A stretch of 64,000 bases of DNA. Origin: Pseudoalteromonas phenolica (GTDB taxonomy: Bacteria; Pseudomonadota; Gammaproteobacteria; Enterobacterales; Alteromonadaceae). The DNA is taken from positions 1 to 64,000 of the forward strand of contig NZ_PNEC01000042.1 of the NCBI RefSeq assembly GCF_005886345.1, in the 5' to 3' direction. A program made the position numbers and the translations under genes. Under the pieces are notes generated by a model, which saw nothing but the letters and a program-made list of their open reading frames with translations, did no database searches and was not told the origin of the DNA. Below are positions 18,315-26,956 of this stretch, one piece after another (the first letter of the stretch is position 1; every line of letters starts with the position of its first letter).

Positions 18315-19619
18315 GTGGAAAGACAAGAAACGCTGCTTCAATATTTCAAAGATCATGACGGATGCGCTCCTACACTTGAGCTCGCAAAACACCGAAAAAT
18401 GGTAAATAGTCCATTTCAGTTTTTACGCGGCTCAGCACCGCTTATGTATCGTGATTTGGCAAGCCAAGTAATAAACTTACCAGAGAGTTTGCTAGAAATC
18501 CCTCTCACAACAATTATGGGCGACTGTCATACCAGTAACTTTGGTTTTTTAAGTGAAGAAGGCTCTCATGGTGAAACTGTGGTGTTTACACCCAATGATT
18601 TCGATGATGCCTGCATTGGCCATGCTAGTTGGGATCTATTTAGATTTTTAGTCAGCCTGCCACTAGCACATGCCGAAGCCGCTCAAGTTCAAGCAGAGTC
18701 TGATTGTGAGAAACTAACATCAAAGCCCCTTGTAGATGAGCAACAAGTACATTCAGCACAACAAGCCTTTTTAAGTGCTTATATTGAAGCTTGTCAGCGC
18801 TCATTAGAAAAGAAGAACGACAGCCAAACTGCACTTACTGAGTTTTCAAAAGGTCATATTTTGCATAAACGCTGGCAAAAGGCGCTTACTAGGGTAGTGG
18901 GTGGCGAAGCCTTTATGACTAAAAGCACCTTGGCTAAAGAGATCGATTTAGTGCAATGGCGATTCAAACAAAATCCTGACAAGTTTATTCCTTTACCTGA
19001 TGACATTTATGAAAATCTGTATATGCAATTCAGGCCATTTATGGATGATGAAATTCTCGATATCGTCATGCGCCATAACGCAGGCACAGGCTCAAATAAT
19101 TTAGGTCGCTACTATGTTTTAGTAGGCCCGAGTCAGCCCCATGATGCTGCTAAAACGCATATTGTCGAAATTAAACAGCAAAGAGAAGCTGCGCCTATTA
19201 AGTACTTCCCTACAGAATCAGTAAACAACCGCCTTTCTGCGGCGCATTTGACGGTAAACTGTCAAAGAAAAATGCAACGCCGACCTGACTTAATCCTCGA
19301 TGATGCTATTTGGCAAGACAAACATTGGTTACTTCGCTCTCGTCACCATGCGCGTGTTAGTATTGACTCTGAGCACTTTATGTTAGGGAAAAGAGCTGCC
19401 GAAAAAGGCGGTGTTATTCAGTATGCGCTGAGCTGTGGTGAAGCACTGGCACTCGCGCATATGCGAGGGGATCGCCGCTCAGTAGATTTTCAAAAAGCTA
19501 TCGTTGCTACTTTGCCGCAACAGCAAAGAGGGTTAATAAACGAAGCCAACAAGTATGTGCGACAAGTTAAAAGCGACTGCTTAACAATAAAAAGCCTACT
19601 AGAGACGACTCCTCTGTAA
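18315..19619 (+). CDS. DUF2252 family protein
   Basis: 434 residues starting at GTG, with AAAGGAA upstream. Recognised by FLRGSAPLMYRDLA, GDCHTSNFGFL, FTPNDFDDACIGHASWDLFRFL, and late HARVSIDSEHF plus GEALALAHMRGD. The G-D-x-H-x-x-N and D-F-D-D elements recall the catalytic and metal-binding loops of aminoglycoside-phosphotransferase/kinase folds, so a kinase-like activity is possible, but the family has no assigned reaction. Single gene. Confidence 0.88.
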   Translation: MERQETLLQYFKDHDGCAPTLELAKHRKMVNSPFQFLRGSAPLMYRDLASQVINLPESLLEIPLTTIMGDCHTSNFGFLSEEGSHGETVVFTPNDFDDACIGHASWDLFRFLVSLPLAHAEAAQVQAESDCEKLTSKPLVDEQQVHSAQQAFLSAYIEACQRSLEKKNDSQTALTEFSKGHILHKRWQKALTRVVGGEAFMTKSTLAKEIDLVQWRFKQNPDKFIPLPDDIYENLYMQFRPFMDDEILDIVMRHNAGTGSNNLGRYYVLVGPSQPHDAAKTHIVEIKQQREAAPIKYFPTESVNNRLSAAHLTVNCQRKMQRRPDLILDDAIWQDKHWLLRSRHHARVSIDSEHFMLGKRAAEKGGVIQYALSCGEALALAHMRGDRRSVDFQKAIVATLPQQQRGLINEANKYVRQVKSDCLTIKSLLETTPL

Positions 19620-19807
19620 GCATGATGCAGATGAAGCGCTTAGCTTTGTCTGCTCTTTCTATAAGAGGAATTAATTAGTCATTTCTCCCTCACTGCCTTA
19701 AGGAGCAAATCCTCATTTAATGCCCACTTAAATTGAGCTTCAATATTTTGATTTTTACTGTTTTCACACTATGCTTTTTTGTACTGTTTCTTGATTTCAA
19801 TATAAAT

Positions 19808-20227
19808 ATGTTAGTTGAATTTATTTATACAAGTACGGCGACAGCGCCTTTACAATGGACTGAGTTAGAAGTGCTAAGGCATGAATGTGAACGTCGTAAT
19901 CAGCTTGAGAAAATCACCGGAATGTTGCTGTATGACGGCAAACATTTTATGCAGGTACTTGAAGGTGAAGAGAAAAAAATATTAACCCTTTTTAATTGGA
20001 TAAAAGCAGATCCTAGGCATAAAAATGTAGAAGCTGTCATTAACAACCCAATCGACAAGCGTAATTTTTCCGATTGGTCTATGGGTCTTATCACCTGTGA
20101 TGAAAAAACTCAGTTGCAAACAGTCACAGAACTCAGAGGCAAACGAAAAAAGCCGCTCAGCTATGAGCTACTTTATGCTTTTGCTCATCATGAAATCGAA
20201 ATTGATGATATGTTAGACGCCGATTAG
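19808..20227 (+). CDS. Short BLUF-domain blue-light sensor
   Basis: 139 residues from ATG 19808 (MLVEFIYTSTATAPL), the normal BLUF beginning; an in-frame TTG 25 codons upstream would add a hydrophobic stretch not seen in the family. Flavin-site residues are present: Tyr7, Asn31 (RRNQLEKITGMLLY), Gln49 (FMQVLEG) and the W-S-M triplet at 90-92. BLUF domains bind FAD and rearrange the Tyr-Gln hydrogen bonds in blue light. There is no output domain beyond a ~45-residue helical tail, so it must signal through a partner protein. No ribosome binding site is obvious. Confidence 0.9.
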   Translation: MLVEFIYTSTATAPLQWTELEVLRHECERRNQLEKITGMLLYDGKHFMQVLEGEEKKILTLFNWIKADPRHKNVEAVINNPIDKRNFSDWSMGLITCDEKTQLQTVTELRGKRKKPLSYELLYAFAHHEIEIDDMLDAD

Positions 20228-20251
20228 TGCTCGAAGAATATATTCTTATAT

Positions 20252-20276
20252 AAGCTGTAAAGCCCCTTTACAGCTT
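20252..20276. terminator. Convergent hairpin terminator
   Basis: Perfect 11-bp stem AAGCTGTAAAG / CTTTACAGCTT with a CCC loop, 24 bp after the BLUF stop and before the convergent binding-protein gene. The T-tract is broken (ggtatttgacttt). Confidence 0.7.
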
Positions 20277-20320
20277 GGTATTTGACTTTAGATTACTACT
20301 ATTAGCTACTCTAATAATAG

Positions 20321-21094
20321 TTACTTCAAAAAAATATGCTCAGCAGACGGTGATTTAACCGCGCCGACTGAGTTTAATATTGTTTGGTACTTACCTGACT
20401 CTTTAATGGCTGTTAAGCCCAAATTAAAAGTCTCAAGTAACTGCTTAGACTCTTTGGATTGTTTTAAAAATAGTAAATGACTGCTTTCAATCATTAAAGG
20501 TTTTGGGTGGAAATCAATTTGCTCAATTTCTTGCGCTGAAAAATGCTCTTTCAGAAGATGCTTAGCAGGAATAGTTGCCATAGGAAATAAATCGATCCTA
20601 TCTTTGAGTAACTTCTTAAAGTTTTGCAAATCTGTCGTGACAGTATCAACGTTTAAAACGCCACGTTGAGCAAGCTGCCAAAACTCTTCGCTATAGCTAT
20701 AACCCGTCGTGGCACCTATATTAAAATTGCTCAGCTCTAACAAACTTTGCCAATCGTGTAATGGCTTTCTCTTATGAAAATAGAAATGAATCGCTTCGTA
20801 ATGAAGAGGGTCTGAACAATAAAAATCTTTCTGCCTTTCAGGTGCACAAAACCAAAAGGCCGCTGCGTCATAGTTGCCTTTTAAAGAAGATGCAAAACTT
20901 CTTCCCCATGGCATAAATTCAAATTGAACAGTGTGTCCTTGTGTTTCAAAAGCTGCGCGAATAACTTGCGGCACAATACCTTGTTGTTGAGCCTCTTGAC
21001 TTGCAAAAGGGGGATATTCTCCTATTGAGATTTTCAGTTGCTTGGATTGAGCAAAAGTACTAAGTAGCAAACAGAGCAATAAAGCAACACGCAC
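20321..21094 (-). CDS. Periplasmic solute-binding protein (SBP_bac_3-like)
   Basis: About 257 residues from a GTG at 21094, which follows AAGGAAG and opens a signal peptide (VRVALLLCLLLSTFAQS); the longer frame to 21154 adds a hydrophobic run with no ribosome binding site. The mature start KLKISIGEYPPFASQEAQQQG and MPWGRSFASSLKGNYDAAAF are typical of family-3 binding proteins. It also carries FYCSDPLHYEAIHFYFHKRK. Orphan, like the two binding proteins at 12.0 and 13.7 kb. Ligand unknown. Confidence 0.8.
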   Translation of the reverse strand: MRVALLLCLLLSTFAQSKQLKISIGEYPPFASQEAQQQGIVPQVIRAAFETQGHTVQFEFMPWGRSFASSLKGNYDAAAFWFCAPERQKDFYCSDPLHYEAIHFYFHKRKPLHDWQSLLELSNFNIGATTGYSYSEEFWQLAQRGVLNVDTVTTDLQNFKKLLKDRIDLFPMATIPAKHLLKEHFSAQEIEQIDFHPKPLMIESSHLLFLKQSKESKQLLETFNLGLTAIKESGKYQTILNSVGAVKSPSAEHIFLK

Positions 21095-21154
21095 ACTTTC
21101 TTCCTTAAAATGGTTACCAAATAAGTTTAGAACAAAAAAACAGACTATGAACAT

Positions 21155-21680
21155 AGCAAAAAAAGGTGAAATTAATTCCCGACACCAATAATTTGCAAAT
21201 TACTAATGTAATAACCAAATAATAAGAAGTACTTTTGCGTCTTTTTACTCACCTTGCTATTACCGAAATACCTTATCTATATGTTTGGTTTTCTGCATGT
21301 CTGATGGTAAGTACCAAGTTTCGTTTTTTTGTTCTGGATTTTTGCGTGTAATTAAAAAAATCTATAAGCATCTCCTATATTGACGCTCTCTAGGGGCGGA
21401 GAAAAATCATCAGGAAAGATCAATACATACACAATCAGACAGCACTTGCTCGATAACATCGACCTATAAAATGATTAAAAAAATTAAAAAAATTAAAAAA
21501 CAATAAGTGTTCTAAAACAAAAAGCTTTAGTTGATAGCTAAAACGCTCACTGCACACCAAAGTCTGCTAGATGCTGACTTTATCATCGACTTAACCTGTC
21601 ACGTCACTTTGCATAAGATGCTAGACAATTTAGCTAGAACAACTAAAAATAATATGCATAACTTTATAAGGTACCTCACT
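21155..21680. other. AT-rich intergenic region with a 9-bp tandem repeat
   Basis: About 525 bp between divergent genes. It contains three perfect copies of ATTAAAAAA at 21474-21500. An open frame runs in from 21531, but its first 50 codons show no signal peptide or family match and the real start is at 21681. Promoters for both neighbours must lie here. Confidence 0.45.
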
Positions 21681-22160
21681 ATGCATCTGTTAAAAAAAAT
21701 CGCTGTTTTTTCTATTCTTTTACTGACATTTGCCGTCTCTGCAAACGTTAAAGTGTTATCAGTTGGTGACAGCATTAAACTCCCTACCCTGAATGACCAA
21801 TTCGATAACCCGCACTCATTTAAACCAAGCACCCAATGGCTAGTGCTTGCCCACGATATGGACAGTAGCCGTGTAACGCGCGATGCCTTTGCAGGTCAAA
21901 ATAACGAAACGCTACAACAAGCCAACATTCAATACTATGCAGACATCAGTGGAATGCCGGGGCTAATTAGTAGCTACATTGCAATTCCAAAAATGCAAAA
22001 GCAAAAGTACGATATCGTACTGGCCAAAGAAGATGATGAACTGGCGTTTTTACCGAGTGAAGATGACAAGGTCAGTATTTTTAAAATCGAAAATGGTAAA
22101 GTCGTTGAGTTTATTACCACTGACAATGCTGAAGTTTTAAAGAAAACCGTATTTAAATAA
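21681..22160 (+). CDS. Periplasmic thioredoxin-fold-like protein without active-site cysteines
   Basis: 159 residues from ATG 21681, chosen because it opens a signal peptide (MHLLKKIAVFSILLLTFAVSA). The mature part starts VKVLSVGDSIKLPTLNDQFDNPHSF, like the entry strand of periplasmic thioredoxin/peroxiredoxin-like proteins (G-x-x-x-x-x-P-x-L-x-D-Q). No Cys occurs in the mature sequence, so disulfide chemistry is excluded. The closest layout I can name is the YtfJ-type periplasmic family, but this is tentative. A perfect 15-bp hairpin follows. Confidence 0.65.
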   Translation: MHLLKKIAVFSILLLTFAVSANVKVLSVGDSIKLPTLNDQFDNPHSFKPSTQWLVLAHDMDSSRVTRDAFAGQNNETLQQANIQYYADISGMPGLISSYIAIPKMQKQKYDIVLAKEDDELAFLPSEDDKVSIFKIENGKVVEFITTDNAEVLKKTVFK

Positions 22161-22200
22161 TAGAATAAAAGATACCCACTGTTTCTTATTTGAATATCAG

Positions 22201-22235
22201 ATACATTAAGGCTGATTCGCTCAGCCTTAATGTAT
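22201..22235 (+). terminator. Perfect 15-bp terminator hairpin
   Basis: ATACATTAAGGCTGA / TCAGCCTTAATGTAT with a TTCGC loop, 40 bp after the preceding stop and followed by ACCTTTTAT. Strong stem, modest T-tract. Confidence 0.8.
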
Positions 22236-22385
22236 ACCTTTTATATAGCCTCTCCATCGCACTCCTTAAACGCTAACGCTGGCCCTGCATTGGCTTAGTA
22301 AAGCATCTAAGTTAATTCAACATTTAAACCTTTTACTTACTCTTCTCGTCTAAAGAGTAATTTTGCTGATTGTAAAAGGAAAACA

Positions 22386-23513
22386 ATGAACCGTTTAAAA
22401 ACCAGTACCATTCAATCGATATTGCTTGCTTCATTAATCTCAGTTTTAGCTGCTTGTAAAAGTCATGATGCAATAAATTTTGAAGACAATATAAAAGATG
22501 AACTAATTGAATTTATTGATGGAAACGCTGGTCAGGTCGTCTCAATTTCTGTGGTGGAGGCAGACAAAACGTACCAATATCACTTAGGAACCCTAAGTAA
22601 TGGTGATACGCCTAATAACCAAACGCTCTACGAAATTGGCTCAATCACCAAAACGTATACAGGATTAGTTGTTGCGAATGCCATTCAGGACGGTAAAGTT
22701 GAGCTTGATAAAGATATTCGCCAATACCTTAAAAATTTCGAATACAAAAATTTAGAACTTTCCAACCAATATATAACTTTGCGACACCTTTTAACCCACA
22801 CCAGTGGGCTACCATATAGTTTTGCTGTCAGTCGCGAAGATATAGAGCAAGGCAGATATTTTTACAAAATATCAAAATACACCAGAGCCGATTACTTTAA
22901 CGACCTTAAAGCAGTGACGCTTAGCTCTATACCAGGCGAGGACTATGTCTATTCAAGCGTGGGGACTAATTTAGCGGCTTATATTGTTGAATCAGTATAT
23001 CAAAAACCCTTTGAAACACTTCTTACTGACATAATCACCAGCAAATCAGGAGAGCTGAATACTAAATTCAGACGTGCACATTCTGAGGTGAGTAAAGTTA
23101 CAATAGGGTCAGATGGAAACGGTAATCAGATGCCCTTGGCAAGTGCATATTGGTATGCAGGCGGCGGGTTAACTTCAGACCTTGAGTCCATGACACATTA
23201 TATACGCCATCAATTATCTTCAGAGCCTGAAGTAGCTATTTCGCATCAACTTTTGGAACAAAGTTGGACGGGGCATGGCACAGCATTTTATTGGAACACA
23301 ACTCAAGACGATTCAAATGAAATCATGCTATATCAAAGTGGCGGCTCAATGGGCACGTCTAGTTGGCTAGCTATTTATCCGAAGCAAAATATTGGTATTT
23401 TCATCGTCACAAACTTGGCAAAAGGCAATACTCAAGAAGCGCTAGAAGCCATTTCAGAGCAGGTTTTTGACCATTTAATCGCGTACAAAGAAGCCATAGA
23501 GCCAAATTCATAA
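22386..23513 (+). CDS. Serine hydrolase, beta-lactamase/class-C-like lipoprotein
   Basis: 375 residues. The lipoprotein signal ends in LAAC (Cys near residue 23). It has the serine-hydrolase SxxK motif in LYEIGSITKTYTG and RHLLTHTSGLPYSF, typical of the class-C beta-lactamase/esterase family. The second motif, normally Y-x-N, reads Y-S-S (EDYVYSSVGTNLAAYIVE), and the K-T-G/H-x-G position is QSGGSMG. Peptidase or esterase activity is likelier than beta-lactam hydrolysis. AAAAGGAAAA precedes the ATG. Single gene with its own terminator overlapping the stop codon. Confidence 0.88.
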   Translation: MNRLKTSTIQSILLASLISVLAACKSHDAINFEDNIKDELIEFIDGNAGQVVSISVVEADKTYQYHLGTLSNGDTPNNQTLYEIGSITKTYTGLVVANAIQDGKVELDKDIRQYLKNFEYKNLELSNQYITLRHLLTHTSGLPYSFAVSREDIEQGRYFYKISKYTRADYFNDLKAVTLSSIPGEDYVYSSVGTNLAAYIVESVYQKPFETLLTDIITSKSGELNTKFRRAHSEVSKVTIGSDGNGNQMPLASAYWYAGGGLTSDLESMTHYIRHQLSSEPEVAISHQLLEQSWTGHGTAFYWNTTQDDSNEIMLYQSGGSMGTSSWLAIYPKQNIGIFIVTNLAKGNTQEALEAISEQVFDHLIAYKEAIEPNS

Positions 23514-23525
23514 ATTTGGCTTTTT
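23500..23525 (+). terminator. Intrinsic terminator overlapping the serine-hydrolase stop
   Basis: Stem AGCCAAATT / AATTTGGCT with loop CATA, followed by TTTTCC. The TAA stop (23511-23513) lies in the hairpin. Confidence 0.8.
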
Positions 23526-23846
23526 CCTTCTCTCTGCGAATATTAACTTGCAACAATGCCGCAATCTTTTATATCACTGTAAACTACGTGGATTTAGTTG
23601 AAGAATATCCTCTTATATTTAGCGTTAGCAGACGTTAATCTGCGCCAAGATACATGATGCAACCTTCAATAATTGTAAGAGTAGGCTTGGGATAAGGCTA
23701 AAGTATTCAATGACAGTTCAATTCGTTTGAAGTGCTCGAATACTTTTCAAAAGGTACATAATATATTGATTTTAAATAACTAAAAATATAATGTTAATTG
23801 CTTATTAGGAGTAATGTCATTCAGTCCTGCATAAAAAGGAGTTCAA
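23526..23846. other. Intergenic, no gene seen
   Basis: About 320 bp before the DUF6151 gene. It contains an imperfect hairpin with AGTATTC / GAATACT arms around 23703-23745 and an AT-rich right end likely to hold the promoter. Nothing else recognised. Confidence 0.35.
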
Positions 23847-24431
23847 GTGGAAGATTTAAAATTAGAGTGTAAATGTGGGGAAGTAACAGGTGTCGTTAGT
23901 AATGTAAAACCAGGGTGCGGTAATCGATTGGTTTGCTACTGCGAGGATTGCCGAAACTTTGCCAAACATTTCAATAAGGCTGACGATATTTTAAATGAGT
24001 TTGGTGGAACAGAGATATACCAAATCGACCCTTCGCGTATGAGAATCTATCATGGTATAGAAAATATTTCCTGTCTTAGGTTTAGTGACAAAGGTTTATA
24101 TCGCTGGTATGCATCATGCTGTCAAACTCCAATAGGAAATACAGTTGGGTTAAATTTACCTTTTGTGGGATTGATACATTCGTTTGTAGCGTCAGATCAA
24201 TGTATTGACTCTAAAATAGGCCCTGTCATTGGCTCTGTATATACAGAACATGCCATAGGAACCCCTTCAGACGAACTAAAAGCTGGTAAATCAAAGACTC
24301 GCCTGTTGTTTACTATCTTGAGAAAGCTATTTATCTGGAAAATCTTTGGAAAAGGTAGCCCAAATCCATTTTTTCATAAAGACGGTAAACCAATTGTCGA
24401 ACATAGCTTAGTTAGTCGAAATAAAATTTAA
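23847..24431 (+). CDS. DUF6151/GFA-like cysteine-rich protein
   Basis: 194 residues from GTG (AAAAAGGAGTTCAA upstream, a strong site). Cys clusters C-K-C-G near residue 8, C-Y-C-E-D-C near residue 31 and S-C-C-Q-T-P-I near residue 91 match the zinc-site spacing of the GFA (CENP-V) superfamily; overall it resembles DUF6151. Proteins of this fold bind zinc; no enzymatic role is established for this branch. A second, true GFA protein lies at 45.6 kb. Confidence 0.78.
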   Translation: MEDLKLECKCGEVTGVVSNVKPGCGNRLVCYCEDCRNFAKHFNKADDILNEFGGTEIYQIDPSRMRIYHGIENISCLRFSDKGLYRWYASCCQTPIGNTVGLNLPFVGLIHSFVASDQCIDSKIGPVIGSVYTEHAIGTPSDELKAGKSKTRLLFTILRKLFIWKIFGKGSPNPFFHKDGKPIVEHSLVSRNKI

Positions 24432-24453
24432 AATACCGATGCATTTAAACGAC

Positions 24454-24486
24454 AAGATGCCCTTCCCCATTATAGTGGCATCTTTT
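24454..24486 (+). terminator. Intrinsic terminator after the DUF6151-like gene
   Basis: Stem AAGATGCC / GGCATCTT with a 15-nt loop, running into TTTT. Confidence 0.75.
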
Positions 24487-24698
24487 CATTACACTGTAAG
24501 CATGAGTTGTGTGCATATTCTTGCTGTAACAATCTTTGCTTAGTTCAAGACCCGAACCACATTAGTTTTTTCAAGCCCACCAACGATTAAATAGTGCTTT
24601 ATAAAACCACTCTTAAAAACTTTCAAATACCCCTTGACCTTAGCCTTACTCGAGGTTTTAGAGTACAGCCCGAGTTCACTTAGTAAGCATAGCTTTTT

Positions 24699-24764
24699 AG
24701 TCAATCTGAACTTACTTCAGAGTCTATGAATGGCTTGGTGGATCCCGAAACGAGTTCGGGATGA
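24699..24764. repeat. Dispersed palindromic repeat, copy 1
   Basis: Two-hairpin element of the form AGTCAN2CTGAACT...TTCAG-GTCTATGA... then GGATCCCGAAACGAGTTCGGGATGAC. It is closely related to copy 2 150 bp away, with more mismatches in the first hairpin. A third partial copy (AAGCTCAGGATGAC) follows at about 24773-24787. Resembles REP-like units common between genes in marine proteobacteria. Confidence 0.75.
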
Positions 24765-24849
24765 CTGCGAAATAAGCTCAGGATGACAGAAGAGTTAGCT
24801 CAAGGCTAATAAGCTAGAAGTCTTTCAGCTATTCGAAAACCGCCCTTTT

Positions 24850-24916
24850 AGTCACCCTGAACTTGTTTCAGGGTCTATGAGTAACTAATTGGATCCCGTA
24901 ACTAGCTCGGGATGAC
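24850..24916. repeat. Dispersed palindromic repeat, copy 2
   Basis: Same layout as copy 1 with better hairpins: CCCTGAAC TTG TTTCAGGG, then TCCCG...CGGGATGAC. Same orientation as copy 1. Confidence 0.8.
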
Positions 24917-25030
24917 AAGACAAGTGAGCGTTAGGTTAACTCTCTGAGTTTATTTAATAAGCAATTTTTAAAATCAAATAAGTGGATTTTCTAGCCAGTC
25001 ATTGGTTGACAAAACCCCAAAGAAAACTAG

Positions 25031-25078
25031 AATAACCACATTCGAATATCATTCGAATATCATTCGAATGTGGTTATT
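25031..25078. promoter_or_regulatory. Palindromic operator upstream of the TetR gene
   Basis: A 48-bp near-perfect palindrome: arms AATAACCACATTCGAAT (25031-25047) and ATTCGAATGTGGTTATT (25062-25078) with a third central ATTCGAAT box; the three TTCGAA boxes are 11 bp apart. It sits 24 bp before the TetR start codon. Very likely the autoregulatory operator of the TetR protein and control point for the efflux genes. Confidence 0.82.
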
Positions 25079-25102
25079 CTAAAGATTAAAGAGATAAAAA
25101 GT

Positions 25103-25828
25103 ATGGCGCCAGCACCAAAATTTAGTCCTGAACAGCAACAAACAATGATCCTTGATGCAGCTGTTCAGTGTATTCAAGAGTCCTCCATTACCGATTTCAC
25201 CATGGCAAAAATTGCCCGCCTTGCAGGCTTGTCGATGGGCTCTGTATATAAGTTTGTTCAAAGTAAAGAAGACATCGTACTTGCGCTAGCTTTTCAATCG
25301 TTTAGACATGCCTCATCGGTATTCGAGCGTGTTTTAAAACTTCCTCTTTCTACTCCAGAGAAAATGTTGGCAGTTACCCTGATTGCCCCTAAAAAGCTAC
25401 AGTGTTTTGAGTTTGATTATGAGTTGCAGTCTTACGCAACCAACGAAGCGGTGATTAAACGTGCCTCGTCATTATGGTCAAGCAAAATGATTGAAGCCTG
25501 TAATTTATGTGAGCAAGGTTTCAAGCTTGCCATCATGGAAGGGATCAACGCCGGCGAGCTCAAAGAAGTGCCCAATTTAAGTGAAGTCATTGAAGAAATT
25601 ATCGTCAGCGGCTGGGCACTAACTGTGGGTTACGAACAAGTTTTACGCGTTAAACAACAGCAACAAATTATTGAGGGTACAGCTTCTCTACTAGAGCCTT
25701 TAGCCTTCAACGCACCAATTATTCGCAGCACAATTCGCCTTCTCAATAGTTACCCTTGGCAATCTCCAATCACGCCAGACTCTCTTGAGCGAATTGAGCA
25801 AGCACTTATTAATTTAGAATTACGTTAA
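25103..25828 (+). CDS. TetR-family repressor of the adjacent RND efflux genes
   Basis: 241 residues from ATG 25103; the frame extends to a GTG at 25070, but that lies inside the operator palindrome. The N-terminal DNA-binding domain reads QTMILDAAVQCIQESS, then FTMAKIARLAGLSMGSVYKF, a standard TetR helix-turn-helix. The remaining ~180 residues form the ligand-binding helical domain. It is 12 bp upstream of the adaptor gene, so one transcript probably carries regulator, adaptor and pump, with repression relieved by a pump substrate. Inducer unknown. Confidence 0.9.
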   Translation: MAPAPKFSPEQQQTMILDAAVQCIQESSITDFTMAKIARLAGLSMGSVYKFVQSKEDIVLALAFQSFRHASSVFERVLKLPLSTPEKMLAVTLIAPKKLQCFEFDYELQSYATNEAVIKRASSLWSSKMIEACNLCEQGFKLAIMEGINAGELKEVPNLSEVIEEIIVSGWALTVGYEQVLRVKQQQQIIEGTASLLEPLAFNAPIIRSTIRLLNSYPWQSPITPDSLERIEQALINLELR

Positions 25829-25840
25829 GGGAGCAACACT

Positions 25841-26956
25841 ATGAATATTAAACGCTGGATTGTCAGCATTCTCATTATCTTTACGGTTATAGGCGGTCTA
25901 GGACTTACTAAGTTTAACCAAATTCAGGCTATGATCGCATTTGGCGAATCTTTCCCAGAGCCTTCTGCATCAGTGACTAGCGTTTACGCTGAAACGATTG
26001 AGTATACGCAAACGAGCAAGGTGATCGGCCAGTTAAAAGCACCTAGCATTATTGATATTAGTAATGAGTATCCGGGCCCTATCACTTACGTTGGCTTTAA
26101 ACCCGGTGACATTGTCGAAAAAGGCCAAGTGTTACTGCGCTTAGATACAAGTGTCGAAAAAGCTAAGCTTGCTGCTGCAAAAGCGCGTGTTACTTTAGCC
26201 GAGTCAACCTATGCACGAGTAACTAAACTTTTGCAACAAAAGCGCATTAGCCCAGATGAAGTCGACAAAGCCCGCGCTGATGTAGCCGTTGCTAAAGCCG
26301 AAGTACAAAACCTCAATGCCGTTATTAACAAAAAAACCGTTTCCGCTCCTTTCAAAGGCCAAGTTAGCCTAAGCCAATATCAAGTTGGTCAACTTATCGA
26401 TGCAAATATTCAAATCACCACCTTAGTTGGCCTGAACGATACTATTTGGGTCGATTTCTCAGTGCCGCAAACACTTCGCCAGCCTAAAGTCGGCGAAGAA
26501 ATAAAAGTCGCACTGGTTAATCAAAAAACATCTGAAGTTGCAGCAAAAGTCATCGCTAAAATGCCGATGCTAGATGCCAACTCTCGACAGCAAAGCTATA
26601 GAGCTGAAATCGCGAACCTAGATGGTGCGCTCAGTCATAACCAAATTGCCAGCGTGCGTGTCCCACTATACACAACCAATGCGGTTGTCGTGCCAACCGC
26701 AGCCATTACTCGCAGTCACTTTGGTGAGTTTGTCTATGCTCTTGAAAAAGATGAGCAACAAAACTGGCGTGCTAAACCGATTAAAGTCACATTAGGTGAA
26801 AAGTTGGGTGACCAACAAGTTGTACTGTCTGGCCTAAATGGCGGTGAGTTTATCGCTGGCGAAGGCGCATTTAAATTAAGAGAAGGTATTTTGGTTTATA
26901 CCGCGCTATTCGATGAGCAATTAGCCACGACGGACGACAACACCGGAGGTCAGTAA
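25841..26956 (+). CDS. RND efflux periplasmic adaptor (MFP)
   Basis: 371 residues with one N-terminal membrane anchor/signal (residues 7-27). Lipoyl-type halves are seen as YVGFKPGDIVEKGQVLLRLDTSVEKAKL and NAVINKKTVSAPFKGQVSLSQYQVGQLID, separated by an unusually short helical hairpin (about 105-150), followed by beta-barrel and membrane-proximal domains. It should bridge the inner-membrane pump to a TolC-like channel encoded elsewhere. AGGGAG precedes the start; its stop overlaps the pump ATG (TAATG). Confidence 0.93.
   Translation: MNIKRWIVSILIIFTVIGGLGLTKFNQIQAMIAFGESFPEPSASVTSVYAETIEYTQTSKVIGQLKAPSIIDISNEYPGPITYVGFKPGDIVEKGQVLLRLDTSVEKAKLAAAKARVTLAESTYARVTKLLQQKRISPDEVDKARADVAVAKAEVQNLNAVINKKTVSAPFKGQVSLSQYQVGQLIDANIQITTLVGLNDTIWVDFSVPQTLRQPKVGEEIKVALVNQKTSEVAAKVIAKMPMLDANSRQQSYRAEIANLDGALSHNQIASVRVPLYTTNAVVVPTAAITRSHFGEFVYALEKDEQQNWRAKPIKVTLGEKLGDQQVVLSGLNGGEFIAGEGAFKLREGILVYTALFDEQLATTDDNTGGQ

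Noticed and set aside
18152-18358. Plus-strand frame bridging DUF1272 and DUF2252 genes
   Set aside because: No family, overlaps the ribosome binding site and start of the DUF2252 gene.
21474-21500. ATTAAAAAA triplet repeat as an operator or origin box
   Set aside because: Simple AT-rich slippage repeat with no accompanying DnaA boxes or palindrome.
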